Source: Prevotellaceae bacterium UBA4359 (GTDB taxonomy: Bacteria > Bacteroidota > Bacteroidia > Bacteroidales > Bacteroidaceae). Taken from it: a stretch of DNA of 19,840 nt. Position numbers and translations under genes: made by a program. Of this stretch, positions 1-6,673 are shown piece after piece (position 1 is the stretch's first letter; each line of letters starts with the position of its first letter). The notes beneath the pieces were generated by a model, which saw only the letters and a list, made by a program, of their open reading frames with translations, ran no database searches and was not told where the DNA came from. Location of the stretch: assembly GCA_002393555.1 (NCBI GenBank), contig DGSP01000087.1, positions 1 through 19,840 on the forward strand. Reading direction: 5' to 3'.

Positions 1-95
1 TTATTGGATAAAATTATCGTTAATTCTTCACTCATTTCTTTCTTTTCATAGGTGTTCAGGCGAGTAAACTCGTAGTCTTGGAAATTATTGTCCAA
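1..95 (-). CDS. Possible 5' end of a gene running off the left edge
   Basis: The minus strand is open from about position 95 to the window edge and reads as a plausible polar protein start (about LDNNFQDYEFTRLNTYEKKE, then MSEELTIILSN). An in-frame ATG lies at 35-33 behind an A/G-rich stretch (AAAGAAAG) that could bind ribosomes; a TTG lies at 95-93. The ATG is the safer start, and the longer reading is given only because it also looks coding. A stop codon in the repeat just upstream limits it. The plus strand is also open for 16 codons and stops at 49-51, so the coding strand is not certain. No family can be assigned from this little sequence. Confidence 0.3.
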   Translation of the reverse strand, partial: MDNNFQDYEFTRLNTYEKKEMSEELTIILSN

Positions 96-97
96 GG

Positions 98-115
98 AAA
101 AAAGCCGCTTGCGGC
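98..115 (-). terminator. Intrinsic terminator downstream of pflA
   Basis: Read on the minus strand, the palindrome GCCGCAAGCGGC (115-104) is followed directly by six T residues (103-98). This is the hairpin-plus-U-tract layout of an intrinsic terminator, 140 nt past the pflA stop. The hairpin belongs to the longer dispersed repeat described separately. Confidence 0.6.
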
Positions 116-161
116 GAAAAGAAGGGCATCATTGTATAAGATGATTTTGTGTAGTTACTTA
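98..161 (-). repeat. Dispersed terminator-type repeat, left copy
   Basis: About 60 nt here recur, inverted, at the other end of the window (19777-19840). Shared blocks, read on the minus strand, are TACACAAAAT, ATCTTATACAATGATG, and TTTTCGCCGCAAGCGGCTT, with a few substitutions and one short length change. The conserved segment extends well beyond the terminator hairpin, so this looks like a family of repeats (REP-like or a conserved 3'-end element) and not two chance terminators. Both copies lie downstream of a gene and in the same orientation relative to it. Confidence 0.7.
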
Positions 162-254
162 TTTTTTTTGGGGGGGCCGCCGAAGGCGTAATTCATAGAC
201 CGAACTTACGTATTGTATAATAATGTCTTCGGCAATGAATGGAGTGAATGCGGT

Positions 255-983
255 TCAGACAATGGGGATGGTGAGGTGGCGGCGGAAGAGGTCGATGGCG
301 TGTTGGTGGCGTTCGGCGGAGAGGGCTGGTGTGCCTTCGAGGGGATAGGGGATGCCGAGTTGCTGGTATTTGTAGGCACCCATGGTGTGGTAGGGGAGGA
401 GTTCGACGCGCTCCACATTATTATATTTAGTGAGGTGTTGGGCCAGGGCGGTGAGACGCTCGTCGGTGTCGGTGTAGCCAGGCACAAGGACGTGGCGAAT
501 CCAGGTGGGTTTGTGGATGTCGCGCAGATGGTCGAGGAAGGCTTGGTTGTTGTGGCGTGTGTGTCCGGTGTAGGAGGGGTGGAGCGTGTCGTCGAGGGTC
601 TTGATGTCGAGCAGGACGAGGTCGGTGTGTTGGAGTGCCAGTCGGGCTTTCTCACTGAAAATCACGCCACTGGTGTCGAGGGCGGTGTGGAGTCCGGCCT
701 CGTGGCAGAGGCGCAGAAACTGGATGAGAAAGTCGGGCTGCATGAGGGGTTCGCCGCCCGAGCAGGTGATGCCTCCTCGGCGGATGAAGTTTTTGTAGCG
801 GAGTGCTTCGGCCAGCAGTTCTTCGGGTGTCCACTCGTACTGCACGGGGCCATCCACTGCCCACGTGTCGGGGTTGTGGCAGAAGGCGCACCGCATGGGG
901 CAGCCCTGGAAGAAGGCTACGAAGCGGATGCCGGGGCCATCGACGGTCCCGAACGACTCGATGCTGTGGATGCGACCGCGCAT
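255..983 (-). CDS. pflA: Pyruvate formate-lyase activating enzyme (radical SAM)
   Basis: This radical S-adenosylmethionine enzyme reductively cleaves SAM at a [4Fe-4S] cluster and abstracts hydrogen from the glycine of PflB, turning on the lyase in the cytoplasm under anoxia. The N-terminus carries the family signature SFGTVDGPGIRFV and the cluster motif CxxxCxxC (CPMRCAFC). Counting from the ATG at 983, the cysteines are residues 28, 32 and 35, one residue off the E. coli enzyme. This supports that start over an in-frame TTG seven codons upstream, which lies inside a palindromic element. The SAM-binding GGEP motif is present (CSGGEPLMQP). Its 242 residues match the usual family length. It lies 167 nt downstream of pflB on the same strand, so the two are probably co-transcribed, with a palindromic element between them. 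Identification is secure. Confidence 0.95.
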   Translation of the reverse strand: MRGRIHSIESFGTVDGPGIRFVAFFQGCPMRCAFCHNPDTWAVDGPVQYEWTPEELLAEALRYKNFIRRGGITCSGGEPLMQPDFLIQFLRLCHEAGLHTALDTSGVIFSEKARLALQHTDLVLLDIKTLDDTLHPSYTGHTRHNNQAFLDHLRDIHKPTWIRHVLVPGYTDTDERLTALAQHLTKYNNVERVELLPYHTMGAYKYQQLGIPYPLEGTPALSAERHQHAIDLFRRHLTIPIV

Positions 984-1001
984 GGACAGGGATTTATTTA
1001 A

Positions 1002-1141
1002 CAACGAATGTTTCCAATTTCTCGAATAAAAAGGGAATGCCGCAAACGGCGACGAATGGTGACGAATGCCATTCGATTTGATTCGTTGCCGCTTGCGGCA
1101 TTCACTCTTTTGAGGGTTCGTTTAATTCGAAAAATTCGTTG
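1002..1141. repeat. 140-bp palindromic element between pflB and pflA
   Basis: The 167-nt spacer is almost filled by one imperfect palindrome bounded by CAACGAAT (1002-1009) and ATTCGTTG (1134-1141). The best inner arms are 1035-1057 and 1081-1103, 23 bp with only two mismatches, each allowing a G-U pair in RNA. The centre (about 1067-1077) is itself a small palindrome, GAATGCCATTC. The two arms align over about 60 nt each. The element resembles a non-autonomous miniature repeat. As RNA it would fold into one long hairpin between the two cistrons, where it could lower pflA expression or stabilise the upstream pflB message. It shares the core GCCGC(A/T)(A/T)GCGGC with the end repeats. Confidence 0.75.
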
Positions 1142-1150
1142 TTGGAAGGA

Positions 1151-3391
1151 CTATAGCGAGTGGTTGATGGTGCGCGAGAGCACGTCGAGTTGCTGTTCGC
1201 GGGTGAGTTTCACGAAGTTGACGGCGTAGCCACTGACGCGGATGGTGAGTTGTGGGTACTTCTCGGGGTGCTCCATGGCATCGACCAGGAGTTCGCGGTC
1301 AAAGACGTTCACGTTGAGGTGGTGGCCACCGTCGGGGGTGAAGTAGCCGTCCATGAGGCCGACGAGGTTGTCAATCTGGGTGTCGTTCTGCTTGCCCAGT
1401 GTGGCGGGCGAGATGGCGAAGGTGTAGGAGATGCCGTCGTGGCTGTGCTGGAAGGGCAGTTTGGCCACGGAGGAGAGTGCGGCCACGGCTCCTTTCACGT
1501 CGCGTCCGTTCATGGGGTTGGCTCCGGGAGCGAAGGGCACACCCTTGGGGCGTCCGTCGGGGGTGGCTCCGGTGTTCTTGCCATAGACCACGTTGGAGGT
1601 GATGGTGAGGAGCGACTGGGTGGGGATGGCATGGCGGTAGGTCTCGTGCTGGCGGAGGTACTCCATGAACTTCTCGGTGACCATGAGGGCTATCTTGTCG
1701 GTGCGCTCGTCGTTGTTGCCGAAGGGGAGGGAGGGGGTGCCTTCCTGCTCGAAGCCGACGGCGATGCCGCGTTCGTCGCGGATGACGCGGACCTTGCCAT
1801 ACTTGACGGCTGCGAGTGAGTCGGTGACGATGGAGAGTCCGGCGATGCCTGTGGCACGGGTGCGAAGCACGTCGCCGTCGATGAGGGCCATCTGGTAGGC
1901 TTCGTAGTCGTACTTGTCGTGCATGTAGTGGATGATTTTCAGCGCGTTGACGTAGGTCTTGGCCAACCAGCGCATCATGTTCTCGAACTTGTACATGAGT
2001 TCGTTGTAGTCGAGATACTCGCTGGTGATGGGGGCGAAGTCGGGGCCGACCTGCTCGCCGGTCATCTCGTCGCGGCCTCCGTTGATGGCATAGAGCAGAC
2101 ACTTGGCCAGGTTGGCACGTGCGCCGAAGAACTGCATCTGCTTGCCTATCTTCATGGGGCTGACGCAGCAGGCGATGCCGTAGTCGTCGCCGTAGTCGGG
2201 ACGCATGAGGTCGTCGTTCTCATACTGGATGGCTGAGGTCTTGATGGACATCTTGGCACAGTAGCGTTTCCAGTTTTCGGGCAGGTTCTGCGCCCAGAGC
2301 ACGGTGAGGTTCGGCTCGGGGGCGGGGCCGAGGTTCTCCAGTGTGTGGAGGAAACGGTAGGAGGTCTTGGAGACCATGGTGCGGCCATCCACGCCCATGC
2401 CGCCGATGGATTCGGTCACCCAGACGGGGTCGCCCGAGAAGAGGTCGTTGTATTCGGGGGTGCGGAGGAATCGGACGATGCGGAGTTTGATGATCATCTG
2501 GTCGATGAGTTCCTGGGCTTCCTCTTCGGTGAGTATCCCTTCCTTGATGTCGCGCTCGATGAAGATGTCGAGGAAGGTGCTGACACGTCCGATGGACATG
2601 GCGGCTCCGTCTTGGTCCTTGACGGCACCGAGGTAGCCGAAATAGACGAACTGGACAGCCTCGCGGGCGTTCTGTGCCGGACGGGTCACGTCGAAGCCGT
2701 AGTTGGCACACATCTTCACGAAACTCTTCAGGGCGGCAATCTGCTCGGAGGTCTCTTCGCGCTGCTGGATGCACTCTTCGGTCATCTCCTGGATGTCGAG
2801 ACGGTCGAGGAACCGCTTGCGCTCTTCGATGAGGTTGTCAACGCCATAGAGGGCAATGCGGCGGTAGTCGCCGATGATGCGTCCGCGTCCGTAGGCATCG
2901 GGCAGACCTGTGATGATGTGGGCATGACGGGCAGCCCGGATGTCCTTGTTGTAGGCCGAGAAGACGCCTTCGTTGTGGGTCTTGCGATATTTGGTGTATA
3001 TCTCCTTGGTGGCTGGGTCGAGTTGGTAGCCGTAGGCGTTGAGGGCGTTTTCCACCATGCGTATGCCGCCCTTGGGGAAGATGCCGCGCTTGAGGGGTGC
3101 GTCGGTCTGGAGACCTACGATGACTTCGTTGTCCTTGTCGATGTAGCCTGCTCCGTAGGTGTCGAGCGACTGGGGCAACTTGGTCTCGGCGTCATACACG
3201 CCGCGTTCACGCTCCACCTTGAACATCTCGGTGAGTTTCTGCCACAGGGCCGTGGTCTTGGCCGTGGGGCCAGCGAGGAAAGATTCGTCGCCGGTGTAGG
3301 GGGTGTAGTTGTGCTGGATGAAGTCGCGCACGTTGATTTCGCGCTTCCACATGTAGCCTTCGTAGCCTTCAATCTGATTAGTCAGTTTCAT
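1151..3391 (-). CDS. pflB: Formate C-acetyltransferase (pyruvate formate-lyase)
   Basis: This glycyl-radical enzyme converts pyruvate and CoA to acetyl-CoA and formate, the main anaerobic route from pyruvate in many gut anaerobes. The 746-residue protein is close to the E. coli length (760). The catalytic cysteine pair is visible in ACCVSPM (C408, C409), and the glycyl-radical site in RVSGYAVNF near the C-terminus (G721). The CCVSPM active site and overall sequence are those of true PFL, not the related diol dehydratase or choline lyase groups. It is the first gene of a pflB-pflA unit and is divergent from the rhamnose operon across a 201-nt spacer. The pyruvate it uses could come from DHAP made by that operon, but pfl is a general fermentation gene and the adjacency proves nothing. 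Confidence 0.97.
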   Translation of the reverse strand: MKLTNQIEGYEGYMWKREINVRDFIQHNYTPYTGDESFLAGPTAKTTALWQKLTEMFKVERERGVYDAETKLPQSLDTYGAGYIDKDNEVIVGLQTDAPLKRGIFPKGGIRMVENALNAYGYQLDPATKEIYTKYRKTHNEGVFSAYNKDIRAARHAHIITGLPDAYGRGRIIGDYRRIALYGVDNLIEERKRFLDRLDIQEMTEECIQQREETSEQIAALKSFVKMCANYGFDVTRPAQNAREAVQFVYFGYLGAVKDQDGAAMSIGRVSTFLDIFIERDIKEGILTEEEAQELIDQMIIKLRIVRFLRTPEYNDLFSGDPVWVTESIGGMGVDGRTMVSKTSYRFLHTLENLGPAPEPNLTVLWAQNLPENWKRYCAKMSIKTSAIQYENDDLMRPDYGDDYGIACCVSPMKIGKQMQFFGARANLAKCLLYAINGGRDEMTGEQVGPDFAPITSEYLDYNELMYKFENMMRWLAKTYVNALKIIHYMHDKYDYEAYQMALIDGDVLRTRATGIAGLSIVTDSLAAVKYGKVRVIRDERGIAVGFEQEGTPSLPFGNNDERTDKIALMVTEKFMEYLRQHETYRHAIPTQSLLTITSNVVYGKNTGATPDGRPKGVPFAPGANPMNGRDVKGAVAALSSVAKLPFQHSHDGISYTFAISPATLGKQNDTQIDNLVGLMDGYFTPDGGHHLNVNVFDRELLVDAMEHPEKYPQLTIRVSGYAVNFVKLTREQQLDVLSRTINHSL

Positions 3392-3443
3392 AGAATGAGT
3401 GGATTATAATGGATAAAATTGTTGCGTTCGAGTGAAAACGATG

Positions 3444-3451
3444 CAAAGTTA
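3444..3451 (-). promoter_or_regulatory. Putative -7 box of the pflB promoter
   Basis: On the minus strand this reads TAACTTTG, an exact match to the Bacteroidetes -7 consensus TAnnTTTG, 53 nt upstream of the pflB ATG. The -33 TTTG expected about 19 nt further upstream is not well conserved. The predicted leader is about 45 nt. Confidence 0.5.
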
Positions 3452-3513
3452 CGACAATTTTCATGGATGGGACGAAAAAAAACGTACTTAAAAGTGGTGA
3501 TTTATGATTTTTC

Positions 3514-3544
3514 TTTGTTCAATAAAAATAAAGTGGTAACTTTG
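3514..3544 (+). promoter_or_regulatory. Promoter of the rhamnose operon
   Basis: TTTG at 3514-3517 is followed after exactly 19 nt by TAACTTTG at 3537-3544, matching both Bacteroidetes sigma elements and their spacing. Transcription would start near 3551, giving a leader of about 42 nt before the rhamnulokinase ATG at 3593. No separate operator half-sites were recognised in the 201-nt divergent spacer. Confidence 0.7.
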
Positions 3545-3592
3545 CAAAAGAGAAAAATACTAACAAACGAATCTATCAACCTAAAAATACGT

Positions 3593-5065
3593 ATGACTGA
3601 GACTAACTTTTTTGCCGTCGATTTGGGGGCCACGAGTGGGCGCACCATACTGGGCTCGATTGTCGATGGCAGGCTGGAGCAGCGTGAATTGACGCGTTTT
3701 CCGAACAGTATCATTGAGACTGGCGGACATTTCTTCTGGGACATCTATGCACTCTACAATGAGATTATCCGGGGCCTGAAGGTGGTGGCGGATGAGAAGA
3801 TTGAGATTGCTTCCATCGGCATCGACACTTGGGGCTGCGACTTTGTGTTTGTGGGCAAGGACGGCGGTGTGCTCCGCAATCCCTACTGCTACCGCGACCC
3901 CCACACCGACGGGGCGATGGAGGAATATTTCAAACTGTTGCCGAAGAAAGAGGTGTATGAAAAGACGGGCATCCAGTTTATGCAGTTCAACTCGCTCTTC
4001 CAACTCTCTACGCTCAGACGGAACCACGACTCGGCACTGGAGGCGGCGGAGAAGATTCTGTTTATCCCTGATGCACTGATGTATATGCTGACGGGTGAGG
4101 CTGTGTGTGAATATACGGTGCTGTCAACCAGTCAGATGCTTGACCCTCGCACCAAGAAAATCGCTCCCGAACTGATTGGGGCGATTGGTCTGAAGGAGAG
4201 CCAGTTTGGCCGCTATGTCAACCCAAGCGACAAGGTGGGTGTGCTGACTCCAGAGGTGCAAAGGATGACGGGTCTGGGGGCTGTGCCGGTGGTGGCTGTG
4301 GCTGGTCACGACACGGGGGCGGCTGTGGCAGCGGTGCCGGCTGAGAACGAGCGGTTTGCCTACCTGAGTTGCGGCACTTGGTCGCTGCTGGGCATTGAGG
4401 TGAAGGATGCCATCATTTCGGAGAAGAGTTTTGAGTATAACTTCACCAACGAAGGCGGAGTGGAAGGAACGACACGTTTTCTGAAGAATATCTGTGGCAT
4501 GTGGCTCTTGGAGCGTTGCCGCAAAGAGTTTAAGGATGCTCCGGCTAACGTGAACGACCTGAACAAGAGTGCGATGGAGGCTCCGGCCTTCCGTAGTTTC
4601 ATCTTCCCCGATGCGCCTGAGTTTGCCAACCCGACGAGCATGATTGAGGCCATTCAGACTTATTGCAAGAAGACGGGACAGCCTGTGCCGACGACGTATC
4701 AGGAGATTGCCCGCTGCATCTTCGAGAGTTTGGCCATGAGATACCGTCAAGTGATTGGCTATCTGAAAGACTTGGCACCGTTTGACATCGAACGGCTGCA
4801 TGTGATAGGTGGTGGCACCTACAACCTGTATCTGATGCAGATGGCTGCCAACAGTATTGGAATGCCTGTGCTGACGGGACCAGTGGAAGGTACGGCCATC
4901 GGAAACATCATGCTGCAAGCCAAAGCCGCTGGCGTGGTGAAGGATATGTTTGAGATGCGCCGCATCATTGCTCAAAGCATCGAAATGAAGACCTACGAAC
5001 CGCAAGAAACGGCGGCTTGGGAGGCTGCCTACGAGCGTTATCTTCAGGTGACTGGTACAAAGTAG
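3593..5065 (+). CDS. rhaB: L-rhamnulokinase
   Basis: This enzyme phosphorylates L-rhamnulose at C1 with ATP, the second step of the phosphorylative rhamnose pathway. It is a 490-residue FGGY-type kinase of the ASKHA fold. The N-terminal phosphate loop is DLGATSGRT (residues 10-18). Rhamnulokinase-like blocks follow: WGCDF (80-84), YRDPHTDG (100-107) and TGIQFMQFNSLFQL (125-138). The probable catalytic base is D240 in AGHDTGAA, close to D237 of E. coli RhaB. The ATG at 3593 was chosen because the conserved fold begins a few residues later; the open frame extends 58 codons upstream, but that stretch contains the promoter. It is the first gene of the operon, 140 nt before the isomerase-like gene. 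Family assignment is strong, and with the aldolase downstream the substrate is very likely L-rhamnulose. Confidence 0.95.
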   Translation: MTETNFFAVDLGATSGRTILGSIVDGRLEQRELTRFPNSIIETGGHFFWDIYALYNEIIRGLKVVADEKIEIASIGIDTWGCDFVFVGKDGGVLRNPYCYRDPHTDGAMEEYFKLLPKKEVYEKTGIQFMQFNSLFQLSTLRRNHDSALEAAEKILFIPDALMYMLTGEAVCEYTVLSTSQMLDPRTKKIAPELIGAIGLKESQFGRYVNPSDKVGVLTPEVQRMTGLGAVPVVAVAGHDTGAAVAAVPAENERFAYLSCGTWSLLGIEVKDAIISEKSFEYNFTNEGGVEGTTRFLKNICGMWLLERCRKEFKDAPANVNDLNKSAMEAPAFRSFIFPDAPEFANPTSMIEAIQTYCKKTGQPVPTTYQEIARCIFESLAMRYRQVIGYLKDLAPFDIERLHVIGGGTYNLYLMQMAANSIGMPVLTGPVEGTAIGNIMLQAKAAGVVKDMFEMRRIIAQSIEMKTYEPQETAAWEAAYERYLQVTGTK

Positions 5066-5098
5066 TTTAGGGGCAAGTTGTATGGCTTTCTATGTTTT

Positions 5099-5165
5099 CT
5101 AGCCCATCTAGTTAATCTAGCCTATCTAGTCATGCTAGCCTATCTAGTTAATCTAGCCCATCTAT
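5099..5165 (+). repeat. 18-bp tandem repeat rich in CTAG
   Basis: Three full 18-bp units (5099-5116, 5117-5134, 5135-5152) and a 13-bp partial unit (5153-5165) follow the pattern CTAGCC(C/T)ATCTAGTTAAT. CTAG, a tetranucleotide that is rare in many bacterial genomes, occurs seven times at an exact 9-bp step (5099, 5108, 5117, 5126, 5135, 5144, 5153). It sits in the spacer between rhaB and the isomerase-like gene, just upstream of that gene's A-rich translation start region. No function is evident. Confidence 0.85.
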
Positions 5166-5205
5166 CAAAAGAACAATTTACTAAATCTAAAATTATAAAG
5201 AGACA

Positions 5206-6636
5206 ATGAGTAAACCATTAGTAGAAACCAAAGCAAGGGTGGGGGTGTTCTCCATCGCCTTGCAAGCCTATCTTCCACAGTTTCCTCAACTCGTTCCTGA
5301 GTTTGAGTCGCAGTATGAAGCCTTCAAGAAAACCTTGCCCGACACCATCGAAATCGTCGATGGCGGTATGGTGACCACCAAGGAGCAGTCGATGGCGGCT
5401 GGCGACAAGTTCCGCGCTGCCGATGTTGACCTTGTCATCCTGCAGATGCTCACCTACTGCACCTCCTACAACATGTTGCCGGCTGTGCGCGACCTTGACG
5501 TGCCTGTGGTTATCGTGAACGTACAGAAGAAGTTGGCTCCCGACTATGCCAAGACCGACATCCCCACTTGGCTCGGCGAACTCTATGCCTGCGGTGCCAT
5601 TGGCGAGATGGTGGCCGACCTGAACCGTGCTGGCAAGCGTTCGGCTGTCATCACTGGTGTGGTAGAAGGTGGCGACCCGGAGGTGCAGGCTGAGATTGAG
5701 GACTGGTGCCGTGCCGCACAGGTGCGCCGCCGTTTCCGCGACACCAACATTGCACAGATAGGCCGTCCCTATCCAGGCATGATGGACCTCTACATCGACG
5801 AGACGAACCTCTACCACCGTATGTTTGTCTATACCAAGCAGTTCGACTGGGAGCAGATGTGGGCTATTGCCGACAATATCACCGATGAGGCTGCCATCCG
5901 TGCCAAGGCACAAGACATCCTCGATACGTTCGAGATTGAGGGTGGTGGCACCATCGAGAAGGTGTGGGACATGGCTAAGTATGTCGTAGCCTTCGAGCAG
6001 TGGGTGAAAGACGAGAAACTCGGCATGATTGCCTCCCACTATGCTGGTTTCGCTCAAGGTGTGGCTGGCAAACTCGACTCGATGCTCATTCCAGCGTTCT
6101 CCATGCTCATCAAGCAGCACACGGCTTGTGCCGTTGAGGGCGACATGAAGGTGGCCATGGCTATGTCTATCTTGAAGACGATTAGTGGCACGGGTACGCT
6201 GGCTGAGATGTACTCCATCGACTTCCCCAAGGACATCTGCATCATCGGTCACTCGGGTTCGGGCGACTTCGACATCTCGCAGGCCCACAAACCCACAATG
6301 AAGATTGTACCTGTGTTCCACGGCAAGACGGGTGGTGGCTATCTTACTCAGTTCTATCCACCTACAGGCCCTGTCACCTATCTGGCCATCACGCAAGACA
6401 AGAACGGCGTGTTCAAGTTTGTGGCAGCCGAAGGCGTGAACGAGGACGGCCCCATCTTCATGTTTGGCGACACCAACATGCGCACCAAGTTCTCGCTGCC
6501 TTGCCGCGAGTTTGTCAACAAGTGGAGTGAGGCAGGTCCTACGCACCACATGGCTGCCGCTGTCGGTCACCATATCGACACTATCCTGAAGGTGGCCAAG
6601 ATTCTGAACATTGAGTGTGACGTGGTTTGCAGGTAA
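5206..6636 (+). CDS. L-arabinose/L-fucose isomerase-family protein, probable L-rhamnose isomerase
   Basis: The 476-residue protein resembles the L-fucose/L-arabinose isomerase family, Mn-dependent cytoplasmic aldose-ketose isomerases, and not the TIM-barrel rhamnose isomerases (RhaA or RhaI types). Candidate metal ligands match AraA in order and spacing: E311 (AVEGD), E334 (LAEMYSID), H349 (IIGHSGSGD) and H447 or H448 (GPTHHMAAA), against E306, E333, H350 and H450 in E. coli AraA. By position, between rhamnulokinase and the transporter/aldolase pair, it is the only protein here that could make rhamnulose from rhamnose. That role is inferred from context. Alternatives are a true arabinose or fucose isomerase, or an uncharacterised relative acting on another sugar. 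The start is the ATG at 5206 after an A/G-rich leader (AAAGAGAC). Confidence 0.8.
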   Translation: MSKPLVETKARVGVFSIALQAYLPQFPQLVPEFESQYEAFKKTLPDTIEIVDGGMVTTKEQSMAAGDKFRAADVDLVILQMLTYCTSYNMLPAVRDLDVPVVIVNVQKKLAPDYAKTDIPTWLGELYACGAIGEMVADLNRAGKRSAVITGVVEGGDPEVQAEIEDWCRAAQVRRRFRDTNIAQIGRPYPGMMDLYIDETNLYHRMFVYTKQFDWEQMWAIADNITDEAAIRAKAQDILDTFEIEGGGTIEKVWDMAKYVVAFEQWVKDEKLGMIASHYAGFAQGVAGKLDSMLIPAFSMLIKQHTACAVEGDMKVAMAMSILKTISGTGTLAEMYSIDFPKDICIIGHSGSGDFDISQAHKPTMKIVPVFHGKTGGGYLTQFYPPTGPVTYLAITQDKNGVFKFVAAEGVNEDGPIFMFGDTNMRTKFSLPCREFVNKWSEAGPTHHMAAAVGHHIDTILKVAKILNIECDVVCR

Positions 6637-6673
6637 TTGACAATTGAGAATTGGCAATTGAGAATTGACAATT
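6637..6673 (+). repeat. Short AATTG-type spacer repeat
   Basis: The 37-nt spacer between the isomerase-like gene and the transporter is built almost entirely from repeats of (G)ACAATTGAGAATTG, with AATT recurring through its whole length. A related stretch (GACAATTAACAATTAATAA) occurs near 19756. It replaces any visible Shine-Dalgarno sequence before the transporter ATG. Confidence 0.7.

Noticed and set aside
213..1001. Long plus-strand open frame opposite pflA
   Set aside because: It is antisense to a gene with an intact CxxxCxxC motif, and its product is low-complexity V/G/E-rich, typical of the mirror of a GC-biased coding sequence.
2345..3409. 354-codon plus-strand frame opposite pflB
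   Set aside because: It is a shadow of pflB; no domain or hydrophobic pattern is recognisable and the real gene is unambiguous.
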